This document shows, piece after piece, positions 38,459-47,415 of a DNA stretch of 64,000 nucleotides (position 1 is the first letter of the stretch; every line of letters begins with the position of its first letter). The position numbers were made by a program, and so were the translations under genes. A model generated the notes under the pieces. It was not told the DNA's origin, did no database searches, and worked only from the letters and a program-made list of their open reading frames with translations. The DNA comes from Lysobacter sp. ISL-50 (lineage in GTDB: Bacteria; Pseudomonadota; Gammaproteobacteria; Xanthomonadales; Xanthomonadaceae): the NCBI RefSeq assembly GCF_018612875.1, contig NZ_JAGGRI010000004.1, forward strand, positions 124,001 through 188,000, given 5' to 3'.

Positions 38459-40189
38459 ATGTCCGCCGACTCCGCCGCCCTCGCCGAAGCCGTTGCCGTC
38501 GCCGGCCAGATCCGCGACGCCTTCGCCGATTACCACGCCCGCTTCGCCGCGATCACCCGCCGCGCGCAAGGCCGCTTCGAGCGCTGCGACTGGAACGGCG
38601 CGCGCGACGACGCGGTCGAACGCATCGAGCTGTACGACCGTTGCATCGCCGAAGCCAGCGCCGCGCTGGAAGCGCGGCTGGGCGAGCAGGCGCGCGATCG
38701 CGCGTTCTGGTCGCAGGTGCATACGGCCTATGCGCAGGCGGTCGCGCCCTTGCTCGACGGCGAGCTGTACAAGACCTTCTTCAACACGCTTACGCGGCGT
38801 TTCTTCAAGACCCGCGGCGTCGATCCGGCGATGGAATTCGTCGCGCTCGACATCGAGCCGACCGATGCGATCACCCATCCGGTCGCGCGCCACAGCTATG
38901 CGGTGTCGGAAGATCGCCTGGTCGAAACCTTCATGCGGGTGCTCGACGACTATCCGTTCGCGGTGCCGTACGCGCACCGCACCCGCTGCGCGGCGGGAAT
39001 CGCGGTGCGGCTGCAGGAGGACTTGCAGCATTGGGGGCCGCATCCGGTGCGCGCGGTGGAATTGCTCAACACCGTGTTCTATCGCGAGCAGCGCGCGTAT
39101 CTGATCGGCCGCGTGTTCGGCGAACGCGCGTTCTCGCCGTGCGTGATCGCCCTGGTCAACGAGGGCGGCGCGCTCAAGGTCGATGCGGTGCTGACCTTGC
39201 GCAGCGAAGTCGTGCAGTTGTTCAGTTACTCGCGCAGTTATTTCCATGCCGACCTGGGCACGGTCGGCGATGCGGTGGTGTTCCTGCGCACGCTGCTGCC
39301 GGGCAAGCCGATCGACGAGCTCTACACCGTGCTCGGCCGCGCCAAGCAGGGCAAGACCGAGCGCTACCGCACCTTCTTCCGCCAGTTCGCCGCCCAGCCC
39401 GGCGAGCGTCTGGTGCGCGCCGACGGCGAACGCGGCATGGTCATGGCGGTGTTCACGCTGCCCAGTTACGCGCTGGTGTTCAAGATCATCCGCGATCGTT
39501 TCGCTTATCCGAAGGAAGTCGCGCGCGAGGAGGTCGAGGCCAAGTACTCGCTGGTGTTCCATCACGATCGCGTCGGCCGGCTGGTGGATGCGCAGCCGTT
39601 CCGGTTCCTGCGTTTTCCGCGCTCGCGATTCGAACCGGATCTGCTCGATGAGTTGCTGAGTACCTGCGCGGGCAGCATCAGTCAGGACGGCGACGATTTG
39701 GTATTGCACCTGTGCTATGTCGAGCGGCGTCTGCGGCCGTTGAATCTGTATGTGCGCGAACAGCCGGCCGAGGCGGCGCGCGCGACGGTGATCGATTACG
39801 GTCAGGCGATCCGCGATCTGGCGTTGAGCAATATTTTTCCGGGCGATTTGCTGTTGAAGAACTTCGGCGTGTCGCGGCACGGGCGCGCGATCTTCTACGA
39901 CTACGACGAGCTGTGTCTGGTCACCGACTGCCGCTTCCGCGCGGTGCCGGCGCCGCGCAATCACGAGGAAGAGATGGAATCGGGCGCGTGGTTCTACGCT
40001 CACGGCAACGACGTGTTCCCGGAGCAGTTCCCGCGTTTTCTGGGTTTGTCGCCGCCGTTGCTGGGCGCGTTGATGCACGCGCACGGCGACATCTTCCGCA
40101 TGGAGTGGTGGCAGCAGGTGCAGGCGGGGCTGGCGAGCGGGCAGCGCAACGATGTGGCGCCGTATCCGTCGCAGCGGCGGTTGCCTTGA
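38459..40189 (+). CDS. aceK: Isocitrate dehydrogenase kinase/phosphatase
   Basis: A 576-aa bifunctional regulator that phosphorylates and dephosphorylates isocitrate dehydrogenase, shifting carbon to the glyoxylate shunt. The N-terminal regulatory half is helical. The kinase half has the characteristic [49 protein letters not shown] and YDYDEL. Start is the ATG at 38459. In enterobacteria aceK ends the aceBAK operon; here no glyoxylate-shunt genes are adjacent and it lies near its substrate gene instead. REP repeats follow. Confidence 0.95.
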   Translation: MSADSAALAEAVAVAGQIRDAFADYHARFAAITRRAQGRFERCDWNGARDDAVERIELYDRCIAEASAALEARLGEQARDRAFWSQVHTAYAQAVAPLLDGELYKTFFNTLTRRFFKTRGVDPAMEFVALDIEPTDAITHPVARHSYAVSEDRLVETFMRVLDDYPFAVPYAHRTRCAAGIAVRLQEDLQHWGPHPVRAVELLNTVFYREQRAYLIGRVFGERAFSPCVIALVNEGGALKVDAVLTLRSEVVQLFSYSRSYFHADLGTVGDAVVFLRTLLPGKPIDELYTVLGRAKQGKTERYRTFFRQFAAQPGERLVRADGERGMVMAVFTLPSYALVFKIIRDRFAYPKEVAREEVEAKYSLVFHHDRVGRLVDAQPFRFLRFPRSRFEPDLLDELLSTCAGSISQDGDDLVLHLCYVERRLRPLNLYVREQPAEAARATVIDYGQAIRDLALSNIFPGDLLLKNFGVSRHGRAIFYDYDELCLVTDCRFRAVPAPRNHEEEMESGAWFYAHGNDVFPEQFPRFLGLSPPLLGALMHAHGDIFRMEWWQQVQAGLASGQRNDVAPYPSQRRLP

Positions 40190-40260
40190 GGGATGGGCGC
40201 TGGGCGCGGCGGGCACGAGTTGGCGTGGGTCGTGTTCGGGATGCTTCGCTTTTTTCGCTC

Positions 40261-40531
40261 GTCATTCCCGCGAACGCGGGCTCCGCTTTACTTCGGCGGA
40301 GCCGAATATCCAGGGCCTTTCGTGCGAGAACGCTTGAAGTCACTGGATTCCCGCCTTCGCGGGAATGACGGGCTGGAAGGATGGCGCTGAAGTCACTGGA
40401 TTCCCGCCTTCGGGAATGACGGCCTGGAAGGATGGCGCTGAAGGCTCTGGATTCCCGCATTCGCGGGAATGACGGCCTGGAAAGATGGCGCTGAAGTTTC
40501 TGGATTCCCGCATTCGCGGGAATGACGGCCT
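40261..40531. repeat. 53-bp REP-type tandem array, four copies plus a diverged head
   Basis: The motif CTGGATTCCCG starts at 40343, 40396, 40447 and 40500, giving spacings of 53, 51 and 53 bp. Each unit has a hairpin (ATTCCCGCNTTCGCGGGAAT) and a GGCCTGGAAGGATGGCGCTG spacer. The second copy lost two bases in its hairpin. A larger diverged inverted piece begins the array at 40261. Most of the aceK-to-next-gene gap is this array. Confidence 0.9.
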
Positions 40532-40557
40532 GGAGGGATCACACCAAAGCCGAACCC

Positions 40558-40809
40558 TCAAACACACCCACGCGCATCGCAATCCACTTCCACCTTCGCC
40601 GTCTCGCGCGGCCACAGCTGCAACCAGGTACGCCAGCCGCTGGCGCGAGGGCGCGAGGCTTGAGCGCGGCTGGAAACGGCGCCGGCCGCGACACGCGCCG
40701 GAATCTGCGCCGGGGTCCGCGCAACGGCCGGGGCGGCGGTTTCGTCGTCGGCCTCGCGCGGATCGACGAAATGGCCGTGCAGGAACATCAGATTCTTGTA
40801 GATATTCAT
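40558..40809 (-). CDS. Small protein of unknown function, divergent from a LysR gene
   Basis: An 83-aa protein starting MNIYKNLMFLHGHFVDPRE, then an Ala/Arg-rich middle and a C-terminus with two Cys (VDCDARGCV). The start has a strong AAGGAGAT 7 bp upstream, which supports it being a real gene despite its size. There is no signal peptide or membrane helix. The LysR gene starts 187 bp away on the other strand, so this may be its target. I do not recognise a family. Confidence 0.62.
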   Translation of the reverse strand: MNIYKNLMFLHGHFVDPREADDETAAPAVARTPAQIPARVAAGAVSSRAQASRPRASGWRTWLQLWPRETAKVEVDCDARGCV

Positions 40810-40996
40810 GGCCTCATCTCCTTGCGAATCGGGCCGGGCCACGCAGAGGGGCGGGGCTGGCCTATTGAGTGATTCGCAAGTTACGCTCGCCAGAATCGGC
40901 AAAAAAGCGACACGTTTGCAAGCCAGGGTTGAATCAGGTTAAACACTGCTGTCGATCCGACTCCGTCCCGGTAGCCGCCGTCTTGGACCCTTCGCG

Positions 40997-41986
40997 ATGA
41001 ACCGACCGCCGCTGCACGCCCTGCTGGGTTTCGCCACCGCCGCGCGCACCAGCAACCTGACCCGCGCCGCCGAGCAGATGCACCTGACCGTCAGCGCGCT
41101 CAGCCACCAGATCCGCACCCTGGAAGAACGCCTGGGCCGGCGCCTGTTCGAACGCGGGCCGCGCGGGGTCAGCCTGACCGCCGACGGCGAGCGCCTGCTG
41201 TCGGTGGTCGCCCCGCACCTGGACGCGCTCGACCACGCCCTGCGCCCGTACAGCCCGCGCCGCGACGACGTGCTGACCCTGAGCCTGATGGCGTCGATGG
41301 CCTCGTCCTGGCTGGTGCCGCGGCTGGGCAGCTTCGTCGCCCTGTATCCGCAGTTGGAACTCAACCTGTTCTCCAGCGCGGCGCTGGTCGATTTCGATCG
41401 CGAGCCCGGCATCGACGCGGCCATGCGCGGCGGCTACGGCCGCTGGCCCGGGCTGGTGATCGAGCATCTGTTCGACGAAACCCTGGTGCCGGTCGCCAGC
41501 CCCGCCCTGGTCGAGCGCATGGGCGGGCTGCCGGCGCAGGACGACCTGCACCGCTGGCCCCTGCTCGGCGATCTGTCCACGTATTGGCAGGACTGGTTCG
41601 ACCGCTACGGCGGCGGCAAGCGCCCGACCCGCTTCGTCGCCCACTTCGACGATTCCGAAACCATGCACCGCGCCGCGGTCGAAGGCCTGGGCGTGGCGCT
41701 GGGGCGGTTGGCGCGCACCCGCCTGCTGATCCGCAGCGGCCAGCTGGTGCCGCTGAGCCAGGGTCGGCTGAAGATCGACTGGGGCCATTACCTGGTCTAT
41801 CCGCAGCGCTCGGTCGATCACGGCGGACTGGAATCCTTCCGCACCTGGCTGCACCAGCAGGCGCGCGCCTACATCGACCAGATGGAATCGGACCTGGCCA
41901 CACGCGAAGTCGCCGTCACCGACGACGGCGCCTGCGGCCTGCCCGATGCGCCCGCCGTCGCCAAGCCGCGGCGTAAGCGGCGCTGA
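40997..41986 (+). CDS. LysR-family transcriptional regulator (GcvA-like)
   Basis: A 329-aa regulator. The winged helix-turn-helix at 1-60 has TSNLTRAAEQMHLTVSALSH and RLFERGPRGVSLTADGE. The effector domain has the GcvA-like ASSWLVPRLGSF, SSAALVDFDREPGIDAAMRG and YLVYPQR. It has a 25-residue basic C-terminal tail ending KPRRKRR. It is divergent from the 83-aa gene. The small-molecule inducer is unknown. Confidence 0.9.
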   Translation: MNRPPLHALLGFATAARTSNLTRAAEQMHLTVSALSHQIRTLEERLGRRLFERGPRGVSLTADGERLLSVVAPHLDALDHALRPYSPRRDDVLTLSLMASMASSWLVPRLGSFVALYPQLELNLFSSAALVDFDREPGIDAAMRGGYGRWPGLVIEHLFDETLVPVASPALVERMGGLPAQDDLHRWPLLGDLSTYWQDWFDRYGGGKRPTRFVAHFDDSETMHRAAVEGLGVALGRLARTRLLIRSGQLVPLSQGRLKIDWGHYLVYPQRSVDHGGLESFRTWLHQQARAYIDQMESDLATREVAVTDDGACGLPDAPAVAKPRRKRR

Positions 41987-42077
41987 ATGCACCGCGACCG
42001 GCACAGCCACGGCACCCCCCAAACTGAACGCTTGCGGTAGGCTGACGGCCTCCCCGAATGCCTCCGGAGTTCGTTGC

Positions 42078-43016
42078 ATGGAACGACAACGTCTTGCCCG
42101 ACTGCTGCTCGCCGCGCTGCTGCCCAGCCTGGCCGTGACCGCCTACGCACAGGAAAAACCCGAACCCGCCGACGCCGCCAAGCCGGCCGCCGAAGCCGTC
42201 AAGCCCGCGGCCAAATCCGCCAAAAGCGCCAAGGGCAAGGCCGCGCCCGCCGCGCGCGAAGCCGCCGGTTCCAGCGCGCTCAAGACCGTCATCGCCGGCA
42301 GCTGGCGCGACCCGAAGAACGTCGCCCGCGACGGCTATCGCCATCCGCTGGAAACGCTGACCTTCTTCGGCTTGCGTCCGGACCAGACCGTGGTCGAGAT
42401 CACGCCGGGCGGCGGCTGGTACTCGGAAATCCTCGCCCCGTATCTGGCCGACAAGGGCCGCTACGTCGCCGCGGTGGTCGATCCCGACACCCAGACCCAG
42501 GACGGCTCGCGCAAGTACTACGCCAAGGCCAAGACCTCGCTGGAACAGAAGTTCGCCGCCTCGCCGGCGCAGTACGGCAAGGTCGCCGTCGCCGCCTACG
42601 ACACGTACAAGCCGGCGTTCGGCACGGCCGACTCGGCCGACCTGGTGCTGACCTTCCGCAACGTGCACAACTGGCGTTCGGCCGGACAGGCCGAGGTGAT
42701 GTTCAAGGGCTTCTTTGACGTGCTCAAGCCCGGCGGCGTGCTCGGCGTGGTCGAGCATCGCGCCAAGACCGACGTGCCGGCCGACGACAAGTCCGGTTAT
42801 GTGGGCACCGCGCAGGTGATCGCGCTGGCCGAAGCGGCCGGCTTCAAGCTCGACGGCAAGAGCGAGATCAACGCCAACCCGCGCGACAGCAAGGACTACC
42901 CGAACGGGGTATGGACCTTGCCGCCGGTCAACAAGCACGACGCGGCCGACGACGCCAAGTACCAGGCCATCGGCGAAAGCGACCGCATGACCCTGCGCTT
43001 CCGCAAGCCGCGTTGA
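42078..43016 (+). CDS. Exported SAM-dependent methyltransferase-fold protein (COG4798)
   Basis: A 312-aa protein with a signal peptide (about 1-24), a Lys/Ala/Pro-rich linker (25-62), then a Rossmann methyltransferase domain. The binding motif is VVEITPGGGWYSEILAPYL, followed by VLTFRNVHNW and FFDVLKPGGVLGVVEHR. Periplasmic location is odd for a SAM-dependent enzyme, but this COG4798 group commonly has signal peptides. Substrate unknown. The ATG at 42078 is preceded by CCGGAG. Confidence 0.86.
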   Translation: MERQRLARLLLAALLPSLAVTAYAQEKPEPADAAKPAAEAVKPAAKSAKSAKGKAAPAAREAAGSSALKTVIAGSWRDPKNVARDGYRHPLETLTFFGLRPDQTVVEITPGGGWYSEILAPYLADKGRYVAAVVDPDTQTQDGSRKYYAKAKTSLEQKFAASPAQYGKVAVAAYDTYKPAFGTADSADLVLTFRNVHNWRSAGQAEVMFKGFFDVLKPGGVLGVVEHRAKTDVPADDKSGYVGTAQVIALAEAAGFKLDGKSEINANPRDSKDYPNGVWTLPPVNKHDAADDAKYQAIGESDRMTLRFRKPR

Positions 43017-43030
43017 TGCGATGAATTCCG

Positions 43031-43058
43031 CGAAGCGCCGGGCACGCCCGGCGCTTCG
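43031..43058 (+). terminator. Hairpin after the methyltransferase-fold gene
   Basis: Perfect 12-nt arms CGAAGCGCCGGG and CCCGGCGCTTCG surround a 4-nt loop, 15 bp after the stop. There is no U-tract, so it may act with Rho or only stabilise the mRNA end. Confidence 0.5.
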
Positions 43059-43156
43059 TGGTCGCCGCGGCCGCGTGCGAAGCGCCGAAGCCTTCGCACC
43101 TGGGTCGCCACGCATGACGCCGGCCCCGCCTCACCCGCATCCGCTGTCGAGCGCAC

Positions 43157-43690
43157 ATGCTGATCGCCTTGAACAAGCCCTACGGCGTGCTGTCGCAGTT
43201 CACCGATCGCAGCGTGCCGCCGAAGCCGACCCTGGCCGGCTTCGGCCTGCCGAAGAACGTCTACGCCGCCGGCCGCCTGGACCACGACAGCGAAGGCCTG
43301 CTGCTGCTGACCGACGACGGCGATCTCGCCCATCGGCTCACCGATCCGAAGCACAAGCAACCCAAGACCTATTGGGTGCAGGTCGAAGGCGAGCCGCGGG
43401 ACGACCAGTTGCAGGCGCTGCGTCGCGGCGTCGAGCTCAACGACGGCCCGACCCTGCCCGCGCAGGCCGAGCGCATCGACCCGCCGGCGCTGTGGCCGCG
43501 CGACCCGCCGGTGCGCTTTCGCAAGACCGTGCCCGACGCCTGGCTGGCGATCACCATCGGCGAAGGCCGCAACCGTCAGGTCCGGCGCATGACCGCGGCG
43601 GTCGGACTGCCGACCCTGCGCCTGGTGCGCGCGGCGATCGGGCCGTACCGGCTGGACGATCTGCAACCGGGACAATGGCGGCCGCTTTGA
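43157..43690 (+). CDS. rluE: 23S rRNA pseudouridine synthase RluE
   Basis: A 177-aa enzyme of the RsuA/RluB/E/F family without an S4 domain, as in RluE, which modifies U2457 of 23S rRNA. Motifs: [14 protein letters not shown], the catalytic Asp in [19 protein letters not shown], and [16 protein letters not shown]. Start is the ATG at 43157. Confidence 0.93.
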   Translation: MLIALNKPYGVLSQFTDRSVPPKPTLAGFGLPKNVYAAGRLDHDSEGLLLLTDDGDLAHRLTDPKHKQPKTYWVQVEGEPRDDQLQALRRGVELNDGPTLPAQAERIDPPALWPRDPPVRFRKTVPDAWLAITIGEGRNRQVRRMTAAVGLPTLRLVRAAIGPYRLDDLQPGQWRPL

Positions 43691-44045
43691 TCCGGCCGCG
43701 GCGCGCACGCCGGCCCGTTTCGTCGTCGGCTCACGCCATCGCCGGACGCACCGCGCCGGACGGATTGATGCACGGCTGAAACACGCCGGCACCCGCCCGC
43801 AACGCGGCATTCGCGCCGTGCTCGACGACGCCCGCGATCGCGGCTAAATCGAGTTGCGCCGGCCTGCACGCACCATCTGCGACGCCCATCGCAGGAGCGC
43901 CGCCAATCGCCGCCGTCTTTGAGAAATCGTCCCGGTTTGATCCCGTACTCGCGCTGGCGGCCACCGCGCGCGGGCTCTAGCGTCGTCGGTTAGCTACGCG
44001 CCTGGCGCTACGCCACCGCGGTCTGCTCATCGGAGGAGCCCGACC
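43691..44045. other. Intergenic region before the 587-aa exported protein
   Basis: No credible gene or repeat is seen. A strong GGAGGA lies about 10 bp before the next start codon. Confidence 0.5.
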
Positions 44046-45809
44046 ATGTCCACCCTGCGTTCGCTTTCCCTCGGCATCAGCGCTGTCCTCAGTGTCGGCG
44101 CCGCCTATCTGCTGTTCCCCGCCACCGCCGACAGCGCCACCGTGCGCGCCGCCGCCGAAGAGCCATCCGACTTCGAGCGCATTCCGCCGGTGGTCGAAGA
44201 CATCCACATCACCGCCACCGGCCAGGACCCGGACGCCAACGCCCTGCTGCAGCTGACCTACGCCAAGGGCCAGGACCTGCCGGCCGAGCTCAGCTTCAAC
44301 GTCGGCGACAAGCCGGTGCTGCTCAAGCGCGACGACAAGGACCCGCAGCTGTACACGGCCACGATCGGGTTCGACTTCGACGGCTTCGTCAAGGAACAGG
44401 AGCAGCGGCAGAAACTGGCCGAGCAAAAGGCGACGGTGCCGCTGTTCGACGGCCGCGAATTCCTCGGCGAGGAGACCGTGCAGTTCCTGGAGCCGAACAA
44501 GCTGCGCGAGCAGATCGCCTCCCGCGTCGCCATCCGCATTCCCGGCGTGGTGCTGCCGTGGCCGTCGCTGGCGGTGCGCCCGGAGCGCTCGCTGATGGTC
44601 ACCGATCCGCTGGTGGTCGAAGACCCGATCCGCACCTTCGACGCCTGCACCAACACCGGCAACCCGAACGGCGCGTGGACCTTCAACCGGCTCATGACCA
44701 ACATGGCCAACCAGCCGCTCACCGGCGTGGACCCGTCCGATTTCGTCGAGAACTGGATGCGCACCTGGGGCACCTCGACCACCATCAACACCTTCCCGGT
44801 GCCGGCGCGCTCGCCGGTGATCACGCAAGTGCTCAACACCTGGCCGCGCCTGTCCACCGGCAAGCTCGACCTGACCCGTTCGCCGATGCGCCTACTGGCG
44901 ATCGTCAACCGCGTCGATCTGCGCACCAACACCGCCTACGGCGGCGGCAGTGCCGGCGAAGGCCGCTTCGTGTTCGGCGTGATCCGCCGCAGCAGCACCG
45001 GCACCTGCACCGTGCATCGCTTCACCGTGATCCTGGAATACGGGGTGCCGATCAGCACCTGCCCGGCGGTGCGCAGCTACGCCCAGCAATGGGGCAACCT
45101 CGGCACCCTGGTGCTGGGCTCACCGACCTACAACGCTTCGCTGCAGGCCATCACCGACCAGTTCACCAACGCCAACGCCGCGCCGAACAAACCCAACCGC
45201 AGCGCGATCAACCAGATCCGCACCAACGAGTTCCTGCAGAACCCGTGGGAACTGCGCGAGTTCAACATCGTGCGCGGCAACACCCAGTTGTCGATCGTGC
45301 CGGCCAAGCAGACCCCGCATCACACCCACAACAACACCGCGCTGCTGGCCAACTACATCAACACCAATCAGGCGCAGATCCTGGCCGGAACCTACAGCGT
45401 GCCGCTGAGCTATCTGGGCACGCCGTTCCTGACCGGATCGGTGCTCAATCCCAGCCCGCAGCAGGTGTGGCGCGCGCCGGGCATCGTCAACAACAACGCC
45501 CGCAACAAGTTCTCGCTCAACACCTGCGACGCCTGCCACGGCCGCGAAACCCTGACCACCAGTTTCCTGCACGTGGCGCCGCGCGCGTCCGGCGCGCAGG
45601 CGGCGTTGTCGCGGTTCCTGCTCGGCAACGGCACGCTGGCGGCCCCGACCACCTTCACCATGGCCGATCCGATCGTCGCCGCCACCCCGCGCACCTACGG
45701 CGATCTGCTGCGCCGCCAGGGCGATCTGTCCACCTTGCAAAGCAGCCTGTGCCGGACCAGCGGCGTGTTCCAGGAAGCCAACTTCCAGCCGCTGCTGGCG
45801 ACCGACTGA
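44046..45809 (+). CDS. 587-aa exported protein with a single CxxCH motif, function unknown
   Basis: A signal peptide (about 1-30) precedes a Thr/Asn-rich mature protein. An acidic N-terminal segment contains KEQEQRQKLAEQKA (about 119-132). The central region has distinctive stretches: NRVDLRTNTAYGGGSAGEG, FTVILEYGVPISTCP and NEFLQNPWELREF. Near the C-terminus, CDACH at 494-498 could bind a c-type heme or just a metal or disulfide. There is no other heme motif and no clear axial Met. It is followed by a terminator, so the gene is monocistronic. I do not recognise the family. Confidence 0.8.
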   Translation: MSTLRSLSLGISAVLSVGAAYLLFPATADSATVRAAAEEPSDFERIPPVVEDIHITATGQDPDANALLQLTYAKGQDLPAELSFNVGDKPVLLKRDDKDPQLYTATIGFDFDGFVKEQEQRQKLAEQKATVPLFDGREFLGEETVQFLEPNKLREQIASRVAIRIPGVVLPWPSLAVRPERSLMVTDPLVVEDPIRTFDACTNTGNPNGAWTFNRLMTNMANQPLTGVDPSDFVENWMRTWGTSTTINTFPVPARSPVITQVLNTWPRLSTGKLDLTRSPMRLLAIVNRVDLRTNTAYGGGSAGEGRFVFGVIRRSSTGTCTVHRFTVILEYGVPISTCPAVRSYAQQWGNLGTLVLGSPTYNASLQAITDQFTNANAAPNKPNRSAINQIRTNEFLQNPWELREFNIVRGNTQLSIVPAKQTPHHTHNNTALLANYINTNQAQILAGTYSVPLSYLGTPFLTGSVLNPSPQQVWRAPGIVNNNARNKFSLNTCDACHGRETLTTSFLHVAPRASGAQAALSRFLLGNGTLAAPTTFTMADPIVAATPRTYGDLLRRQGDLSTLQSSLCRTSGVFQEANFQPLLATD

Positions 45810-45834
45810 GCCGTACCGGTCCAGGGGGATCCGA

Positions 45835-45864
45835 GGGAGACGCCTGCGGGCGTCTCCCTTTTTT
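45835..45864 (+). terminator. Rho-independent terminator between convergent genes
   Basis: Stem GGGAGACGCC, loop TGCG, GGCGTCTCCC, then six T residues. Confidence 0.92.
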
Positions 45865-45872
45865 GTCGCGGA

Positions 45873-46850
45873 CTATTTCGACGCCGGCGGCGGCAACGGC
45901 ACCGAGTTCGCGCCCGGCCGGCTCAGCAACACCACGCCGCCCAGCACCACGGCGGTGCCGATCAATTGGATGAGGGTGATCTTTTCCCCGAGCACCCAGG
46001 CGCCCAGGAACACCAGCGACACCGGCCCGATCACCGAGAACTGCGCGGCGGTGCCGGCGCCCAGGCGCGCCACCGCGGCCATGGTGAAGGTGACCGGCAG
46101 GAACGTGCAGAACACCGCGTTGGCCGCGGCCAGCGCGTACACCTGCCAGGGCAGGCCGAACAGCGCGGCCGGATCGCGCGCGATCAGGTAATGGGTCATC
46201 ACCGCCGCGGTGGAGACGATCATCGCGTAGGCGACCAGCTGCATCGTGCCCAGGCGCTTGATCAACTCGCCCGACATCGCCAGGTACAGCGCGTAGCTGA
46301 TCGCCGCGCCCAGCACCAGCGCGCTGCCGAACAGGACGTGATCGCCCTGCACGCGCAGGTTCTCGACCATCACCAGCACCACGCCGGCGTAGCTCACCGC
46401 CAGCGCGATCCATTCCTTCCCCGCGACCTTGCGCTTGAACGCGAACAAGCCGATCAGCAGCACGATGGTCGGATTGAGGAACAGGATCAACCGCTCCAGC
46501 GACACCGGCACGTACTCCAGGCCCCAGAAGTCGAGCAGGCTCGACAGGTAATAGCCCAGCACGCCGAGGATCACGATCCAGCCCAGATCGCGCCGCGACG
46601 GCAGCGCCTTGCGGGCGCGGGCGCGATGGGTCTCGCGGATGCCGAGCGCGGCGAACAGCGGCAGCGAAAACGCCATGCGCAGGGCCAGCACCTGCAGCGA
46701 ATCCACACCGTAGCGGTATTGCAGCTTGGCCAGGATGGCCTTGGCCGAAAACAGGATCGCGCCGGCCGCGGCCATCGCCATGCCGGCGCGGCGGGCGTTG
46801 GATGCGGTGGCGGAAGCGGGGGCGCAGGTCGCGGTGTTCGCGGTGTTCAT
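45873..46850 (-). CDS. EamA-family (DMT) transporter
   Basis: A 325-aa inner-membrane protein with ten hydrophobic helices in two EamA repeats. Examples are AMAAAGAILFSAKAILAKLQ at the start of repeat one and FCTFLPVTFTMAAVARLGAG with GAWVLGEKITLIQLIGTAVV near the end. Such carriers export amino acids or other metabolites. The substrate is unknown. Start is the ATG at 46850, with the remnant of an aldo-keto reductase upstream. Confidence 0.9.
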   Translation of the reverse strand: MNTANTATCAPASATASNARRAGMAMAAAGAILFSAKAILAKLQYRYGVDSLQVLALRMAFSLPLFAALGIRETHRARARKALPSRRDLGWIVILGVLGYYLSSLLDFWGLEYVPVSLERLILFLNPTIVLLIGLFAFKRKVAGKEWIALAVSYAGVVLVMVENLRVQGDHVLFGSALVLGAAISYALYLAMSGELIKRLGTMQLVAYAMIVSTAAVMTHYLIARDPAALFGLPWQVYALAAANAVFCTFLPVTFTMAAVARLGAGTAAQFSVIGPVSLVFLGAWVLGEKITLIQLIGTAVVLGGVVLLSRPGANSVPLPPPASK

Positions 46851-46926
46851 GGCGATGGCAGGTTCGGGTAGGCACAGCCTAGGCGGTGCGGTGGCATGGA
46901 TACAGCGTCAGTTGACGGCGTAATCG

Positions 46927-47161
46927 ACCCGTACAGAACCCGCGCGCCGCCGGCCGGCGCCCGGCCAGGGTTTCCGGCGCGCCGCCCCGGTTGCCCGGTC
47001 CCCGGGGCCGAGTACACCTCGGCGGTATCGACCAGCGAAAACCCGGCCCCGGTGAAGGCATCGAGCAGGGCGAAGCGGGCGGCACTGCAGCCGAACCCGT
47101 TGCCTGCGCAGGTCAGCGACGCCATGTACTGGAAGGAACGACCGCGGGGACGCGGATTCAT
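46927..47161 (-). pseudogene. Decayed aldo/keto reductase, N-terminal remnant
   Basis: From the ATG at 47161 one frame reads ARFALLDAFTGAGFSLVDTA then EVYS, the AKR catalytic Asp/Tyr region. The frame then shifts, and the alternative frame gives GPGNRGGAPETLAGRRPAA, the next expected AKR block. Sequence before the block is shortened compared with normal AKRs, and nothing recognisable follows 46927. The rest of the enzyme (about 250 aa) is absent. It is not closely related to the intact reductase at 26.3 kb. Confidence 0.75.
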
Positions 47162-47415
47162 TGCGGTTTCCTTAATGCCGGGGCGGTCATGATGCGCCGC
47201 CGCAAAAGCGCCAGTCACACCGAAATTGCAACGTTGCCTTGCTGACTGCGGCAGGTCGTCACACAGGCGTGAACGATTCAGCTTTTTCGGAGACCGTCCC
47301 GCCTTTGCGTGAAGGTTTCTGTTAACTTTCCACACGATTTCCACGCGGTTCACGTATGCGAAATTGACGTGAAATTCGTAGCGATCCAGCGCCTCAACGG
47401 GGACCTACAGGACGT

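Noticed and set aside
43731-43964. Possible 77-aa minus-strand gene
   Set aside because: No ribosome site, no recognisable motif and biased composition; treated as non-coding.
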